Positions 1-9,248 of a DNA stretch of 64,000 bases are shown in pieces. The stretch is from contig CAMHEL010000002.1 of assembly GCA_946184125.1 (NCBI GenBank), positions 1 to 64,000 of the forward strand, written 5' to 3'. Numbering within the stretch: the first letter of the stretch is position 1; every line of letters starts with the position of its first letter. Both the position numbers and the translations under genes were made by a program. The stretch is from an uncultured Prevotellaceae bacterium. GTDB lineage: Bacteria > Bacteroidota > Bacteroidia > Bacteroidales > Bacteroidaceae. The notes under the pieces are model-generated. The model made no database searches, was not told the origin of the DNA, and worked only from the letters and a program-made list of their open reading frames with translations.

Positions 1-54
1 ATGATGTTCATCCCATCATCTAATCTATGTGTTGCGAAGGAATGTCTGAATTCA

Positions 55-189
55 CTAATTTAATCCTAAGTCGCTATATATTAGATTTTTATAACACTTT
101 TTCTTGGCTTTAACAAGAAATACGTACCTTTGAGCATTAACGATAAATTCAGGGCATCCACCTTTTCTCTTTCCCTGCTGTTCCGCCAT
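55..189 (-). pseudogene. short ORF resembling the N-terminus of a Bacteroidetes plasmid/transposon mobilization protein (MAEQQGKRKGGCPEF...), truncated
   Basis: Manual translation gives MAEQQGKRKGGCPEFIVNAQRYVFLVKAKKKCYKNLIYSDLGLN*. KRKGGxPE resembles the KRKGGRPE start of MobC/relaxosome-type proteins. Confidence 0.35.
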
Positions 190-212
190 TTTCCTACCAA
201 ATTGCAAAATAG

Positions 213-689
213 CCTTTTTTTTTTGACAATTTCAAAGAAAAAGCCTATTTTTGCATAAAAATTGAAATAGGATCATTTACCCACTGTGATGGGGCAGGAG
301 ATACTTGTCATGATCTCGGCAGCGACATTGTCGACACGGAGTACGACGTTGCCCATGTGAAGTGGGGTGGCTCCTGGGTGATGCCTACGGAAGAGCTGCA
401 GGATGAGTTGCGTAACAACTGCACCTACGAATGGATGACTGTGAACGGTGTGAATGGTGGAAAATTTACCAACAAGAACACCGGCTGTGGCATCTTCTTG
501 CCAGCAGCGGGCTACCGCAGCGTCTCCGACCTCGGTAGTGTCGGCTCGGACGGCGACTACTGGTCGTCAGCGCAGTACCCCTCGGGCGCGTTCAACGCCT
601 ACTACCTGTACTTCCATTCGGGCTACGTCAGCACGAACAACGACAACCGCAGCAACGGTCAAAGTGTGCGCCCGGTGGTCAGAAATTAA
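213..689 (+). pseudogene. 5'-truncated FISUMP-like / C-type-lectin-fold domain protein (C-terminal part only)
   Basis: The frame is open from 213 with no ATG until 357. It reads GSFTHCDGAGDTCHDLGSDIVDTEYDVAHVKWGGSWVMPTEE...GIFLPAAGYR...YWSSAQY...NAYYLYFHSGYVSTNNDNRSNGQSVRPVVRN, a typical Bacteroidales FISUMP C-terminus. Confidence 0.7.
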
Positions 690-723
690 TGCTTCCTTTC
701 CCAATGTGGAAGACGCAACCCAA

Positions 724-811
724 ACCCTTTTATGCACGAGGGCAGGCGGTAGGGCGCAGGCCTCCCAAGGCCTGCATTCAGCCCCACTGCAGCCCTTGAG
801 CATAAAAGGGT
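724..811. repeat. nested inverted repeat: perfect 12-bp arms ACCCTTTTATGC/GCATAAAAGGGT enclosing GCAGGCC...GGCCTGC
   Basis: Arms read directly at 724-735 and 800-811; inner arms at 756-762 and 769-775. Confidence 0.75.
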
Positions 812-924
812 GACAAAAGATGCTAAACTATCTTACCCATGTCATTGACAAAAGAGTTGATTGACCAAGAGGCCCTGATGGTTCAGGGTGGTGAGCGAGG
901 AGTGATACAAAAAAACTGAAAAAT

Positions 925-3525
925 ATGAAGAGACTTCTTGTGTTGGCATTTCTGGTGATTGGAACAATTGTCAGTGCCCAGAACGAGTATGAAATCACGG
1001 TTGAAAGCCAAAAGCCGTCAGGGATAATCGACGAGATGCTCTACGGCCAACTTTTCGAGCATATCTATTTCAGTGCCAACAATGGTGTCTGGCAGGAACT
1101 CATTCAGGAACGCTCATTCGAGCCAGAGCAGTTTCCTGGTATCCATCCACGCGACGGTTACTTCGATGGTTGGTTCATGGACGACGACATGGTGCTGCAC
1201 TCACCTACCCGTTACGAACAGCCACTTAGGATTGACAGCATGGAGACCTGTGACTTCGACCTGACCATGGAAGTCAACTGGCGTTCTTACAAGTTGGCAC
1301 GGCGTGCATGGAGCGGCGGACTGATGGACATCCGCTTCGCTTTCCGCAACAAGACCGATGGTTCACCTTATTATATACGCATACACGACCCGTACTATGA
1401 GAGCCGCACCTTCACACCAGCGCAGACGCAGTCGCAGATTGAGGCAGCCAATGAGGCCGCCGCACGCGCAGCACTCCAGCAGCAGAGTTCCACAGCCGAT
1501 TTCTCCATCTGCACCATGGAAGAACGAGAGTCTACGGGGTTTGGCGGGCGCCCCGGGCGCCGCATGAACATGCTGGTTCCGTTGGCATCATCCCCAGCCA
1601 CGAAAGAACAGGTGAATGAACAGCAGCAGTGGCACAAACTGCGTGTGGAGAGCCATGGCAGCAAGGTAACTCTGTTCTGGGATGGCAAAGAGGTGGTCAG
1701 CTGCGACGGTTTGGAAATGGCCAAACGTAATTACCTGACATTCTGGGTCAACTATACTGAGGCGACCTACCGCAATATCAAACTGACTGCGACAGACGGC
1801 ACAGTGCTGTTCGAAGGAACGCCCGGCGACGTGAAAATCCCCTCTGTTGCCCAACAGTGGACAGCTTTCGGCGATGGCGGCAAGTACCGTCTTGTCAAGG
1901 ACGATGCCGTCAATATGCGCTATTCGCAGGAAATCACAGCAGGAAAAAAGACAGAAGCAGGCATATTCCAAGGGCCGCAGAACATCATCTTTGGGGAAAA
2001 ATATGTTGGTTCGATTTATGCCAAAGGCAAAGGCGAACTCATTGTGGGAATGAGAAATACAACAGGTCAGTTCGTGGCTCGGAAGTCTCTTGGAAAGGTT
2101 GGAAAGGAATGGAAGAAATACGAGTTCATCCTTGAACCTCTGCAAACAACAACAAGTGATTTCACGATTTCATCCAGCGCTGGCAGCGCAGACAAGAAAC
2201 GTGCTGACGGTGATTTCGCAATCGTCGTGAAAGACGGTTCGGTGCAGGTCGACATGGTCACAATGACCACCCAGACCGGTTTGGGACTGGGCGGTTTCCG
2301 TCCCGATATACTGCAGGCGGTGAAACAACTGCACCCCACTTGCCTCCGATGGCCAGGTGGCGGATATGTGGCCCAATATGACTGGAAATGGGGCATCGGA
2401 CCGCAGGAGAAACGTGAGCGATGGGCGCACTGGATGTGGATGGACTATGACCAGAACAGCTTCGGCACCGATGAGTTCATCCGCTTCTGCCGCGAGGTGG
2501 GTTCCGAGCCCATCATCGTCGTAAGCGTCAAGTTCGAGCGACCTGCCGACGAGTATGACAGCATCCTTCAAGATGCGCTCCACTGGTTGCGCTACTGCAA
2601 TGCCCCCGCCACCGACGAATGGGGAGCGAAACGCGCTGCCAACGGCCATCCGGAGCCATATAACGTGAAATACTGGGAGATTGACAATGAGATGTGGGAG
2701 ATGGGCATCGACCGCTATGAGAAGTGTGTTCGCGACTTCAGTGCTGCAATGCGAGCGATAGACCCGTCAATCAAAATCATCGCTTGCGGCGGGTTCCGAG
2801 AGGATGAACAATTCATCCATCGCAGCGGCAGTTTTTTTGACTATCTGAGCCTGCACCACTATGAGCAGCAGGGCGGTTACGCCACCGGCCCCGTAAGATT
2901 GAGACAGCAGTATGACCGTTATGCCAAGATGATAGCCGAAGGACCTAATCCAAACATCAAATTGTTCATCTCGGAATGGAACCTCAACAGTATCGACTGG
3001 CGCACTGGACTGTTTGCTGGTGGTTTCCTCAATATGTGCGAATCGCGCGACGTGGTCGCCATGGGTGCTGCGGCTTTGTTCATCCGCCGTACCGACGCAC
3101 CCGACTGGAACAACGCTTTCATCAACTTTGACTACAAGGATTTGTTCAAGGCCCCCAACTGTCAGGTTACCGAACTATGGTACGATCATTTCTCAAAATA
3201 CCGTCTGGCTTTCAGCGGCGACACCGGCAACGTCAGTGTGAGTACCACATTGTCGGAAAATGGTGCCGACGTGATAGTAAAGGTGGTGAATCCCACCGAC
3301 GAGCCTGCCGTCCTGCGTGTCAAAGGTGACTGGAAAGGGGTATCGGGTGCTTCGTTCGAGTATTACGCCCCGGGGGCGCTGACTGTGGCCAACAGCATGG
3401 AAAACAAGAATGCCGTCGCACTACAGAAAACGGTGGCCAAAACCGAGGGAAACGATGTCCTGTTGTCTGTTCCTGCCCTATCCGCTGGCGTACTGACAAT
3501 CAACAAATTGCAAACAATAGAATAA
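925..3525 (+). CDS. alpha-L-arabinofuranosidase, GH51 family, secreted
   Basis: Signal peptide; MLYGQLFEHIYFSANNGVWQELIQERSFE; LRWPGGGYVAQYDWKWGIGP; WEIDNEMWEMG; FISEWNLNSIDWRTG. Confidence 0.87.
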   Translation: MKRLLVLAFLVIGTIVSAQNEYEITVESQKPSGIIDEMLYGQLFEHIYFSANNGVWQELIQERSFEPEQFPGIHPRDGYFDGWFMDDDMVLHSPTRYEQPLRIDSMETCDFDLTMEVNWRSYKLARRAWSGGLMDIRFAFRNKTDGSPYYIRIHDPYYESRTFTPAQTQSQIEAANEAAARAALQQQSSTADFSICTMEERESTGFGGRPGRRMNMLVPLASSPATKEQVNEQQQWHKLRVESHGSKVTLFWDGKEVVSCDGLEMAKRNYLTFWVNYTEATYRNIKLTATDGTVLFEGTPGDVKIPSVAQQWTAFGDGGKYRLVKDDAVNMRYSQEITAGKKTEAGIFQGPQNIIFGEKYVGSIYAKGKGELIVGMRNTTGQFVARKSLGKVGKEWKKYEFILEPLQTTTSDFTISSSAGSADKKRADGDFAIVVKDGSVQVDMVTMTTQTGLGLGGFRPDILQAVKQLHPTCLRWPGGGYVAQYDWKWGIGPQEKRERWAHWMWMDYDQNSFGTDEFIRFCREVGSEPIIVVSVKFERPADEYDSILQDALHWLRYCNAPATDEWGAKRAANGHPEPYNVKYWEIDNEMWEMGIDRYEKCVRDFSAAMRAIDPSIKIIACGGFREDEQFIHRSGSFFDYLSLHHYEQQGGYATGPVRLRQQYDRYAKMIAEGPNPNIKLFISEWNLNSIDWRTGLFAGGFLNMCESRDVVAMGAAALFIRRTDAPDWNNAFINFDYKDLFKAPNCQVTELWYDHFSKYRLAFSGDTGNVSVSTTLSENGADVIVKVVNPTDEPAVLRVKGDWKGVSGASFEYYAPGALTVANSMENKNAVALQKTVAKTEGNDVLLSVPALSAGVLTINKLQTIE

Positions 3526-3552
3526 TTTTGAGTATCTGATCATCCTGAAACC

Positions 3553-5055
3553 ATGAAGAGAACTATAAATGCCGTCATCATCCTACTTGCAACGATGGCG
3601 AATTTCTGCAATGCGCAAAACACGATTGCCACGATGCTGCCTGTGAATGGCGCAACCGATGTGAACATTGACACGCATCTCAAGCTGACAATGAGTGAGG
3701 ACGTGGTGATTGGTCAGCGAGGTTTCATCTCTGTCTACGACAAGCATTCCGGAAAATTGGTGGACAAGCTGGACTTGAGCATTCCCGCCGGGCCTACAGA
3801 GAGACAGCCAAACAATCCCGCTGCCCAATATACGCCGGTTCCGTACGTCTATCAGTCACAGCACGTCACCAACCGCAACACCAAAGCCGGAACACCATCG
3901 GGGGTCAACGCATGGGACAAGAGCCGCTATCAGCTCGACATCATCGGAGGCTTTTCCGACGGTTTTCATTTTTACCCCGTCATCTCTCACGGTAAAGACC
4001 TGACCATCTACCTGCATCACAATATGCTGGAGTATGACCATGAATACTACGTCACCATCGACAAGGGAGTCATTGGCGGTTTCAATGGCATCAAAGGCAA
4101 GAAAGGATGGACGTTCCGGACAAAGGCGAAGGCCCCCTCCCCCACCCTACGTCATCTGACCGTCGCGGCAGACGGCAATGGCGACTTCTCCACCGTTCAG
4201 GGTGCCATGGATTTCATACCCGATTCCATTGCCTCAGAAGACGAACGCTACCATGTGCTGGTGAAAAACGGAGAATATGAGGAACTGGTCTATTTCCGCA
4301 ACAAGCGGTTTGTGACCATCGAGGGGGAATCACGAGAAGGCGTACTCATCCACTACCCCAACAACGAGGTGTTCAATCCTCATCCCGCAGACATCAAGAC
4401 CAATGAGGTGAAGGGCACATTCCCCTCGAGGCGTGCCGCCTTCGCTGCCGACAACTGCAGCGACCTGATCATGCGTAATCTGACAGTCAAGACCGACTGC
4501 AAAGGTCAGGCAGAGGGACTTCTTGTCAACGGAGAGCGGCTCTTCTTTGAGAACATACACATCATCGGAGACGGCGATGCACTGCAGGCCAATGGCAGTT
4601 GTTACTGGCACAATTGCCGCATCGATGGAGGCGGCGACACTATACTGGGAAGGGGACCGTCGTTCTTCAACCACTGTACCATCACGAGCCGTGGCGCATT
4701 CATGTGGATACGCAATACGGAGGAAAACCACGGCAATGTCTTTGTGGACTGCCATCTCAAGGGTCTCTCAAATAAGGCCGAAATTGGCCGCCTCCCAAAC
4801 AACAGCGGCAAGAATTATCCCCATGCCGAATGCGTACTGCTGAACTGCACGCTGGAAGGCATCCCTGCCGTGGGATGGGGACGGATAGACGACAGTGCCA
4901 AGTCGGCCACCATCTTAGAATTCAACAGCCATGATATTGAAGGCAATCCCATTGACACTTCACAGCGACATCCCATCATGCGACAGCTCGACCCTCTGCG
5001 TGATGCAGAACTCATAGGTCGCTATTCCGACTCCAAATGGGTATTGGGGTGGTAG
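3553..5055 (+). CDS. pectinesterase (CE8-like) with N-terminal Ig-like (Big_5/SbsA-type) domain, secreted
   Basis: Signal peptide; LPVNGATDVNIDTHLKLTMSEDV; LTVAADGNGDFSTVQGAMDFIPD; beta-helix with GDAL, GDTILG and WGRID at the catalytic motif positions. Confidence 0.8.
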   Translation: MKRTINAVIILLATMANFCNAQNTIATMLPVNGATDVNIDTHLKLTMSEDVVIGQRGFISVYDKHSGKLVDKLDLSIPAGPTERQPNNPAAQYTPVPYVYQSQHVTNRNTKAGTPSGVNAWDKSRYQLDIIGGFSDGFHFYPVISHGKDLTIYLHHNMLEYDHEYYVTIDKGVIGGFNGIKGKKGWTFRTKAKAPSPTLRHLTVAADGNGDFSTVQGAMDFIPDSIASEDERYHVLVKNGEYEELVYFRNKRFVTIEGESREGVLIHYPNNEVFNPHPADIKTNEVKGTFPSRRAAFAADNCSDLIMRNLTVKTDCKGQAEGLLVNGERLFFENIHIIGDGDALQANGSCYWHNCRIDGGGDTILGRGPSFFNHCTITSRGAFMWIRNTEENHGNVFVDCHLKGLSNKAEIGRLPNNSGKNYPHAECVLLNCTLEGIPAVGWGRIDDSAKSATILEFNSHDIEGNPIDTSQRHPIMRQLDPLRDAELIGRYSDSKWVLGW

Positions 5056-5108
5056 CCCATCAAGACTTGACAAAATGAATAATAAACACAAAAAACGAAA
5101 CGAACTAC

Positions 5109-5237
5109 ATGACAAAAAGAGAAGAATTGGAGAAAAGTCCGTCGCTTCAGGATGAGCTAAGACGGATGCAGAATGAGGAGCCTTACGATGCACATATACC
5201 GTGGTACAACGGTCACATGAGAAGATTGTTTTTATGA
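5109..5237 (+). pseudogene. 42-codon remnant resembling the N-terminus of a maltose/galactoside O-acetyltransferase
   Basis: MTKREELEKSPSLQDELRRMQNEEPYDAHIPWYNGHMRRLFL*; EPYDAH...RRLF resembles the Mac domain start. Confidence 0.3.
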
Positions 5238-5300
5238 TAACTTCAAATCGGTTTTTATGTTAAAAAACAGTAGTTGCTATCTTTTCTTTCAAAAAAAGCA

Positions 5301-5327
5301 TAACTTTGCACGCCATATATAACTTTG
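5301..5327 (+). promoter_or_regulatory. two tandem Bacteroidetes -7 elements TAACTTTG (5301-5308 and 5320-5327)
   Basis: Match to TAnnTTTG. Confidence 0.45.
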
Positions 5328-5350
5328 CTCGCTTTACAAGCCAAATTACT

Positions 5351-5550
5351 TTAAGGTGTGTTCTATTAATTCTGAATTTTATGAGGTGGCATTTCTATAC
5401 ATTACATTTCGGTCGCTTTTCGCTTTTATTCGGTGCAAAGTGTCAAGCCTCATCGGTCGTGTAGCCCGCTACACTCCCTCTTCAGCTTACACTTTGCCCT
5501 CGACTAAAAGTCGAAAATCGCCTCGACATAATTAATAGAACCCACCTTAA
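5351..5550. mobile_element. MITE-like palindromic element with ~21-bp terminal inverted repeats and TTAA ends
   Basis: TTAAGGTGTGTTCTATTAATT (5351-5371) against AATTAATAGAACCCACCTTAA (5530-5550), one mismatch. Internal arms are largely complementary and a central GTGTAGcccgCTACAC hairpin is present. Confidence 0.8.
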
Positions 5551-5594
5551 CTCAAATATAAGATTGAATTGAACAAAAAAAAAGAAAGTAGACA

Positions 5595-6449
5595 ATGAAA
5601 AAGTGTTTTTTGATGGCCGTGGCCGCCTTGATGACCACTCTGAGTGTTAGCGCACAGGATGAACCCACTTCAGTGTATTTCGAATTGGACCAGATGCCCA
5701 AGTTATTAGACATCATGCCTCCACCACCCTCTTTCGACAGTCCTGAATTTGCCAATGATATAGTGCGATATGGCTGGGGCAAACAACAGCGGCTGGACAA
5801 GGAACGTGTGGAACTTGCCATCGCCGATGCTGAATGGGATGACCACACCAAGCTCTTTGCCCAGTGGAAAGACGCGTTCGGATTGGAGATAACCGAGGAA
5901 GGAACTCCCGAAATTTGGAAACTGATGGAAACCAGTCTTGCCACCACCGACCCAATGCGCAAGGAGACCAAAGCCTTCTATCATCGCCAGCGCCCCTTCG
6001 AGCGTTTCGATGATTCCATGCCTTCACATGAGGAAGACGAATTGCGCGGTGAGGGCAGCTATCCCTCTGGTCACAGCCTGCGCGGATGGGGTATCTCACT
6101 GCTTCTTGCCCAGATTGCCCCACAACGTGCCGCCGAAATCTTCAGCCGTGGCTGGGACTATTGCAACAGCCGTGTCATCGTAGGAGCACATTGGCAGAGT
6201 GATGTCGATGCCAGCCGCACTGCTGCCAGCATCGGCTTCTGCGCCCTCCAGGGCAGCGATGCTTTCATCGCTCAGATGAAGAAAGCACAAAAAGAATACC
6301 AGGAGAAAACAAGTGGAGCTGGCATTCGTGCTGCTGCAGCACCGGCTCAGAACCATTCCGCACGCATCTACCGCATCGACGGCTCCCTGGTTGACGAGAA
6401 TGCCAATGGCCTCGTTATTGAGGATGGACTGAAGAAGGTGAAAAGATAA
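5595..6449 (+). CDS. secreted class A-type acid phosphatase (PAP2 superfamily)
   Basis: Signal peptide; KAFYHRQRPFERF; GSYPSGHSLRGWG; RVIVGAHWQSDVDASR. Confidence 0.88.
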   Translation: MKKCFLMAVAALMTTLSVSAQDEPTSVYFELDQMPKLLDIMPPPPSFDSPEFANDIVRYGWGKQQRLDKERVELAIADAEWDDHTKLFAQWKDAFGLEITEEGTPEIWKLMETSLATTDPMRKETKAFYHRQRPFERFDDSMPSHEEDELRGEGSYPSGHSLRGWGISLLLAQIAPQRAAEIFSRGWDYCNSRVIVGAHWQSDVDASRTAASIGFCALQGSDAFIAQMKKAQKEYQEKTSGAGIRAAAAPAQNHSARIYRIDGSLVDENANGLVIEDGLKKVKR

Positions 6450-6450
6450 A

Positions 6451-6951
6451 TTAGGTATGGGCTCCCTCCATGTGCAGAAGCTGCGCCTTCTTATCAATGC
6501 CACCGGCATAGCCTGTGAGTGAGCCATTGGCACCGATGACACGGTGACAGGGAATGATAAGAGAGATGCTGTTGTGACCAACGGCACCTCCGATAGCTTG
6601 GGCCGGAAACATCTTCCGGCCTTTTTCTTTGGCCAACATCCGGGCTATTTGGCCATAGGTCATCGTGTGGCCGTAAGGGATAGTGAGCAATATCTCCCAT
6701 ACGCTTTTCCTAAAAGGGGTGGTACGCATCACCATTTTGGGAATGAAACCAGGGTCCTCCCCGCGGAAATAGAGGTCAAGCCATCGGCGGGTTTCTTCGA
6801 ATATAGGCAAATCGGCTCTTTCCTCATATTGAGGCAAAAGGCCTTCTGCATAGTATTTCTGTCCATCAAACCATAGTCCTACGAGCGCTTCTCCGTCGGA
6901 AGCCATAGTGATGGCACCAAGAGGTGATTGGTAATGTGTAGTATAATCCAT
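6451..6951 (-). CDS. ogt: methylated-DNA--[protein]-cysteine S-methyltransferase
   Basis: IPCHRVIGANGSLTGYAGGIDKKAQLLHMEG active-site region; PFRKSVWEILLTIPYGHTMTYGQIA. Confidence 0.93.
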   Translation of the reverse strand: MDYTTHYQSPLGAITMASDGEALVGLWFDGQKYYAEGLLPQYEERADLPIFEETRRWLDLYFRGEDPGFIPKMVMRTTPFRKSVWEILLTIPYGHTMTYGQIARMLAKEKGRKMFPAQAIGGAVGHNSISLIIPCHRVIGANGSLTGYAGGIDKKAQLLHMEGAHT

Positions 6952-7122
6952 CGTCTATTTGTTTTACACCTTCTTTTCGTTGAAGTGTGTCCTATTAAAA
7001 ACCAGTGCAAAAATATTAAAAACCGAGAAATAATCACTAATTTTGTAGCCGATAAATCTTTGGAAAAGCAAAACGCCACCTCTATTGAAATCATGATAAG
7101 TAGGTGCTTTAAAAGTATCACG

Positions 7123-9231
7123 ATGAAAAGGCTCATTTTTATATCTGCATTACTCGCTGTTTTTGGCTTTTCTGCAGAAGCCAAAAGACCTAAACAACTG
7201 TCAGAGAAAGACATGGGGGCTTACCTCTTCACCTATTTCAATGATGCCACCCACTCACTGTTTATGGCCATCAGCTACGACGGGTACACCTTCACAGCCA
7301 TCAACGGTTCGGAACCCATCATCGCCGGTGATTCCATTGCCGAACAACATGGTATCCGCGACCCCCATCTGTACCGAGCCCCTAATGGGCGGTTCTATAT
7401 CGCCATGACCGATTTGCACGTGTTTGGTAAGGCGAAAGGCATCCGGACAACACAGTGGGAACGACCGGAGAAATACGGCTGGGGCAACAACCGCGGTCTG
7501 GTGCTGATGTCATCGGACGACCTCATACACTGGACCCACACCGAAGTGCGCATTGACAAGCTCTTTCCCGAGCATTTCGGCGAAATAGGATGCGCATGGG
7601 CACCACAGACCATCTGGGACCCCACAAGAAACAAACCGATGGTCTATTTCACCATCCGCCAGAACCCTGACGACCGCACGAAGCTGTATTACAGCTATGC
7701 CAATGAGGAATTCACTACCCTGGAGACAGAGCCCCAACTGCTCTTTGAGTATCCCGACGAAAAGATACAGGTGTTGGATGCCGACATCTGTCCGATGCCC
7801 GACGGACGATATTTCATGTCGTATGTGGCTCAAGAGAATCCCGGTGGCATAAAATACATGATTTCAGATAAAATCAATGCTTTCAACGACTATCATCCCC
7901 AACAGATAGACGCTGAGGACCGTGGATGTGAAGCCCCGAATGTGTGGAAACGCATCGGCGAGGACAAGTGGGTGATGATGTACGACATCTACAGTGTCAC
8001 CCCCCACAACTTCGGTTTTGTGGAGACAAGTGACTTCAAGACATTCAAGCCATTAGGGAGATTCAACGAAGGGGTGATGAAAGCCAGCAATTTCGTGTCG
8101 CCCAAGCATGGCTCCGTCGTACACATCACAAAGGCAGAGGCAAAACAACTGGAACAGTATTGGGCGAGTCAACCGAAACGGACCTCAATCCATAACGGGG
8201 AACTGTGGCCCGACGACAGCGGGCGTCATATCAATGCGCACGGCGGAGGAGTGATGAAATATGGAGACACCTACTACTGGTACGGGGAGCACAAGGCCGA
8301 CAACACCTCGAATGCCATGGTGGGCGTAATGTGCTACTCATCGAAAGACCTCGTCAATTGGCGCAACCGGGGCGTGGCTCTCAGTGTGAGCGACCAGCGC
8401 CACGACGACATCGAGCGCGGCTGTATATTAGAGCGTCCAAAAGTCATATACAACAAGTTGACGAAGAAATTCTGCATGTGGTTTCATTTAGAACTGAAAG
8501 GACAAGGCTACAACGCCGCCCGATATGGCGTGGCTGTCAGCGACCGTCCCGAGGGACCATTCAAATTCCTTTACTCACAGCGCGCCAACCCGGGCACCTA
8601 TCCTGTGGAATTCGGACAGCAAGAGTTGGCTGTCATCGACACCATGCAGGTTGACCACTTCAAGGAATGGTGGACGCCCGAATGGTATAAGGCCATCGGC
8701 AAGGGATTGTTTGTGAAACGTGATTTCGCCACCGGGCAGATGTCTCGCGACATGACCCTCTACGTCGACGACGATGGCAAGGCTTATCACATCTTCTCAT
8801 CGGAAGACAACCTGACGATCCATATCGCCGAACTGACCAATGACTACCTGCACCACACAGGCCGTTACACACGGCTGGCTCCTGCCGGTCATAATGAAGC
8901 TCCCGCCATTTTCAAGAAAGACGGCACCTATTGGATGATTACCTCTGGCTGCACAGGCTGGGATCCCAATGAGGCAAGGATGTTCTCCTCGCAAAGCATA
9001 TGGGGACCTTGGACGCAACACCCCAATCCCTGCGAAGGACCGAAGAAGGAAATCACTTTCGGAGCCCAGTCGACCTACGTCCTGCCCCTCGACAATGGCC
9101 AATTCATTTTCATGGCCGATATATGGCGCCCCAGGCATCCCCGCGACGCACGCTACATCTGGCTTCCCATAGATTTTGAGAATGGAAAGCCAGTCATCAG
9201 ATGGCAAGAGGCATGGACGCCGAGCAGATAG
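7123..9231 (+). CDS. bimodular GH43 family protein (two five-bladed propeller modules; second resembles GH43_24-type galactanases)
   Basis: MKRLIFISALLAVFGFSAEA signal peptide; first module GIRDPHLYRAPNGRFYIAMTD; second module GGGVMKYGDTYYWYGEHKADNTSNAMVGVMCYSSKDLVNWRN and GHNEAPAIFKKDGTYWMITSGCTGW. Confidence 0.82.
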   Translation: MKRLIFISALLAVFGFSAEAKRPKQLSEKDMGAYLFTYFNDATHSLFMAISYDGYTFTAINGSEPIIAGDSIAEQHGIRDPHLYRAPNGRFYIAMTDLHVFGKAKGIRTTQWERPEKYGWGNNRGLVLMSSDDLIHWTHTEVRIDKLFPEHFGEIGCAWAPQTIWDPTRNKPMVYFTIRQNPDDRTKLYYSYANEEFTTLETEPQLLFEYPDEKIQVLDADICPMPDGRYFMSYVAQENPGGIKYMISDKINAFNDYHPQQIDAEDRGCEAPNVWKRIGEDKWVMMYDIYSVTPHNFGFVETSDFKTFKPLGRFNEGVMKASNFVSPKHGSVVHITKAEAKQLEQYWASQPKRTSIHNGELWPDDSGRHINAHGGGVMKYGDTYYWYGEHKADNTSNAMVGVMCYSSKDLVNWRNRGVALSVSDQRHDDIERGCILERPKVIYNKLTKKFCMWFHLELKGQGYNAARYGVAVSDRPEGPFKFLYSQRANPGTYPVEFGQQELAVIDTMQVDHFKEWWTPEWYKAIGKGLFVKRDFATGQMSRDMTLYVDDDGKAYHIFSSEDNLTIHIAELTNDYLHHTGRYTRLAPAGHNEAPAIFKKDGTYWMITSGCTGWDPNEARMFSSQSIWGPWTQHPNPCEGPKKEITFGAQSTYVLPLDNGQFIFMADIWRPRHPRDARYIWLPIDFENGKPVIRWQEAWTPSR

Positions 9232-9248
9232 ACACCTGAGGTTCCTGC

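Noticed and set aside
213-689. Complete diversity-generating retroelement
   Set aside because: No reverse transcriptase, accessory protein or template repeat in the window; only the target-like fragment is visible, so kept as a tentative finding only.
567-803. 78-aa minus-strand ORF over the nested inverted repeat
   Set aside because: Arises from the FISUMP antisense frame and the hairpin; no start context or homology.
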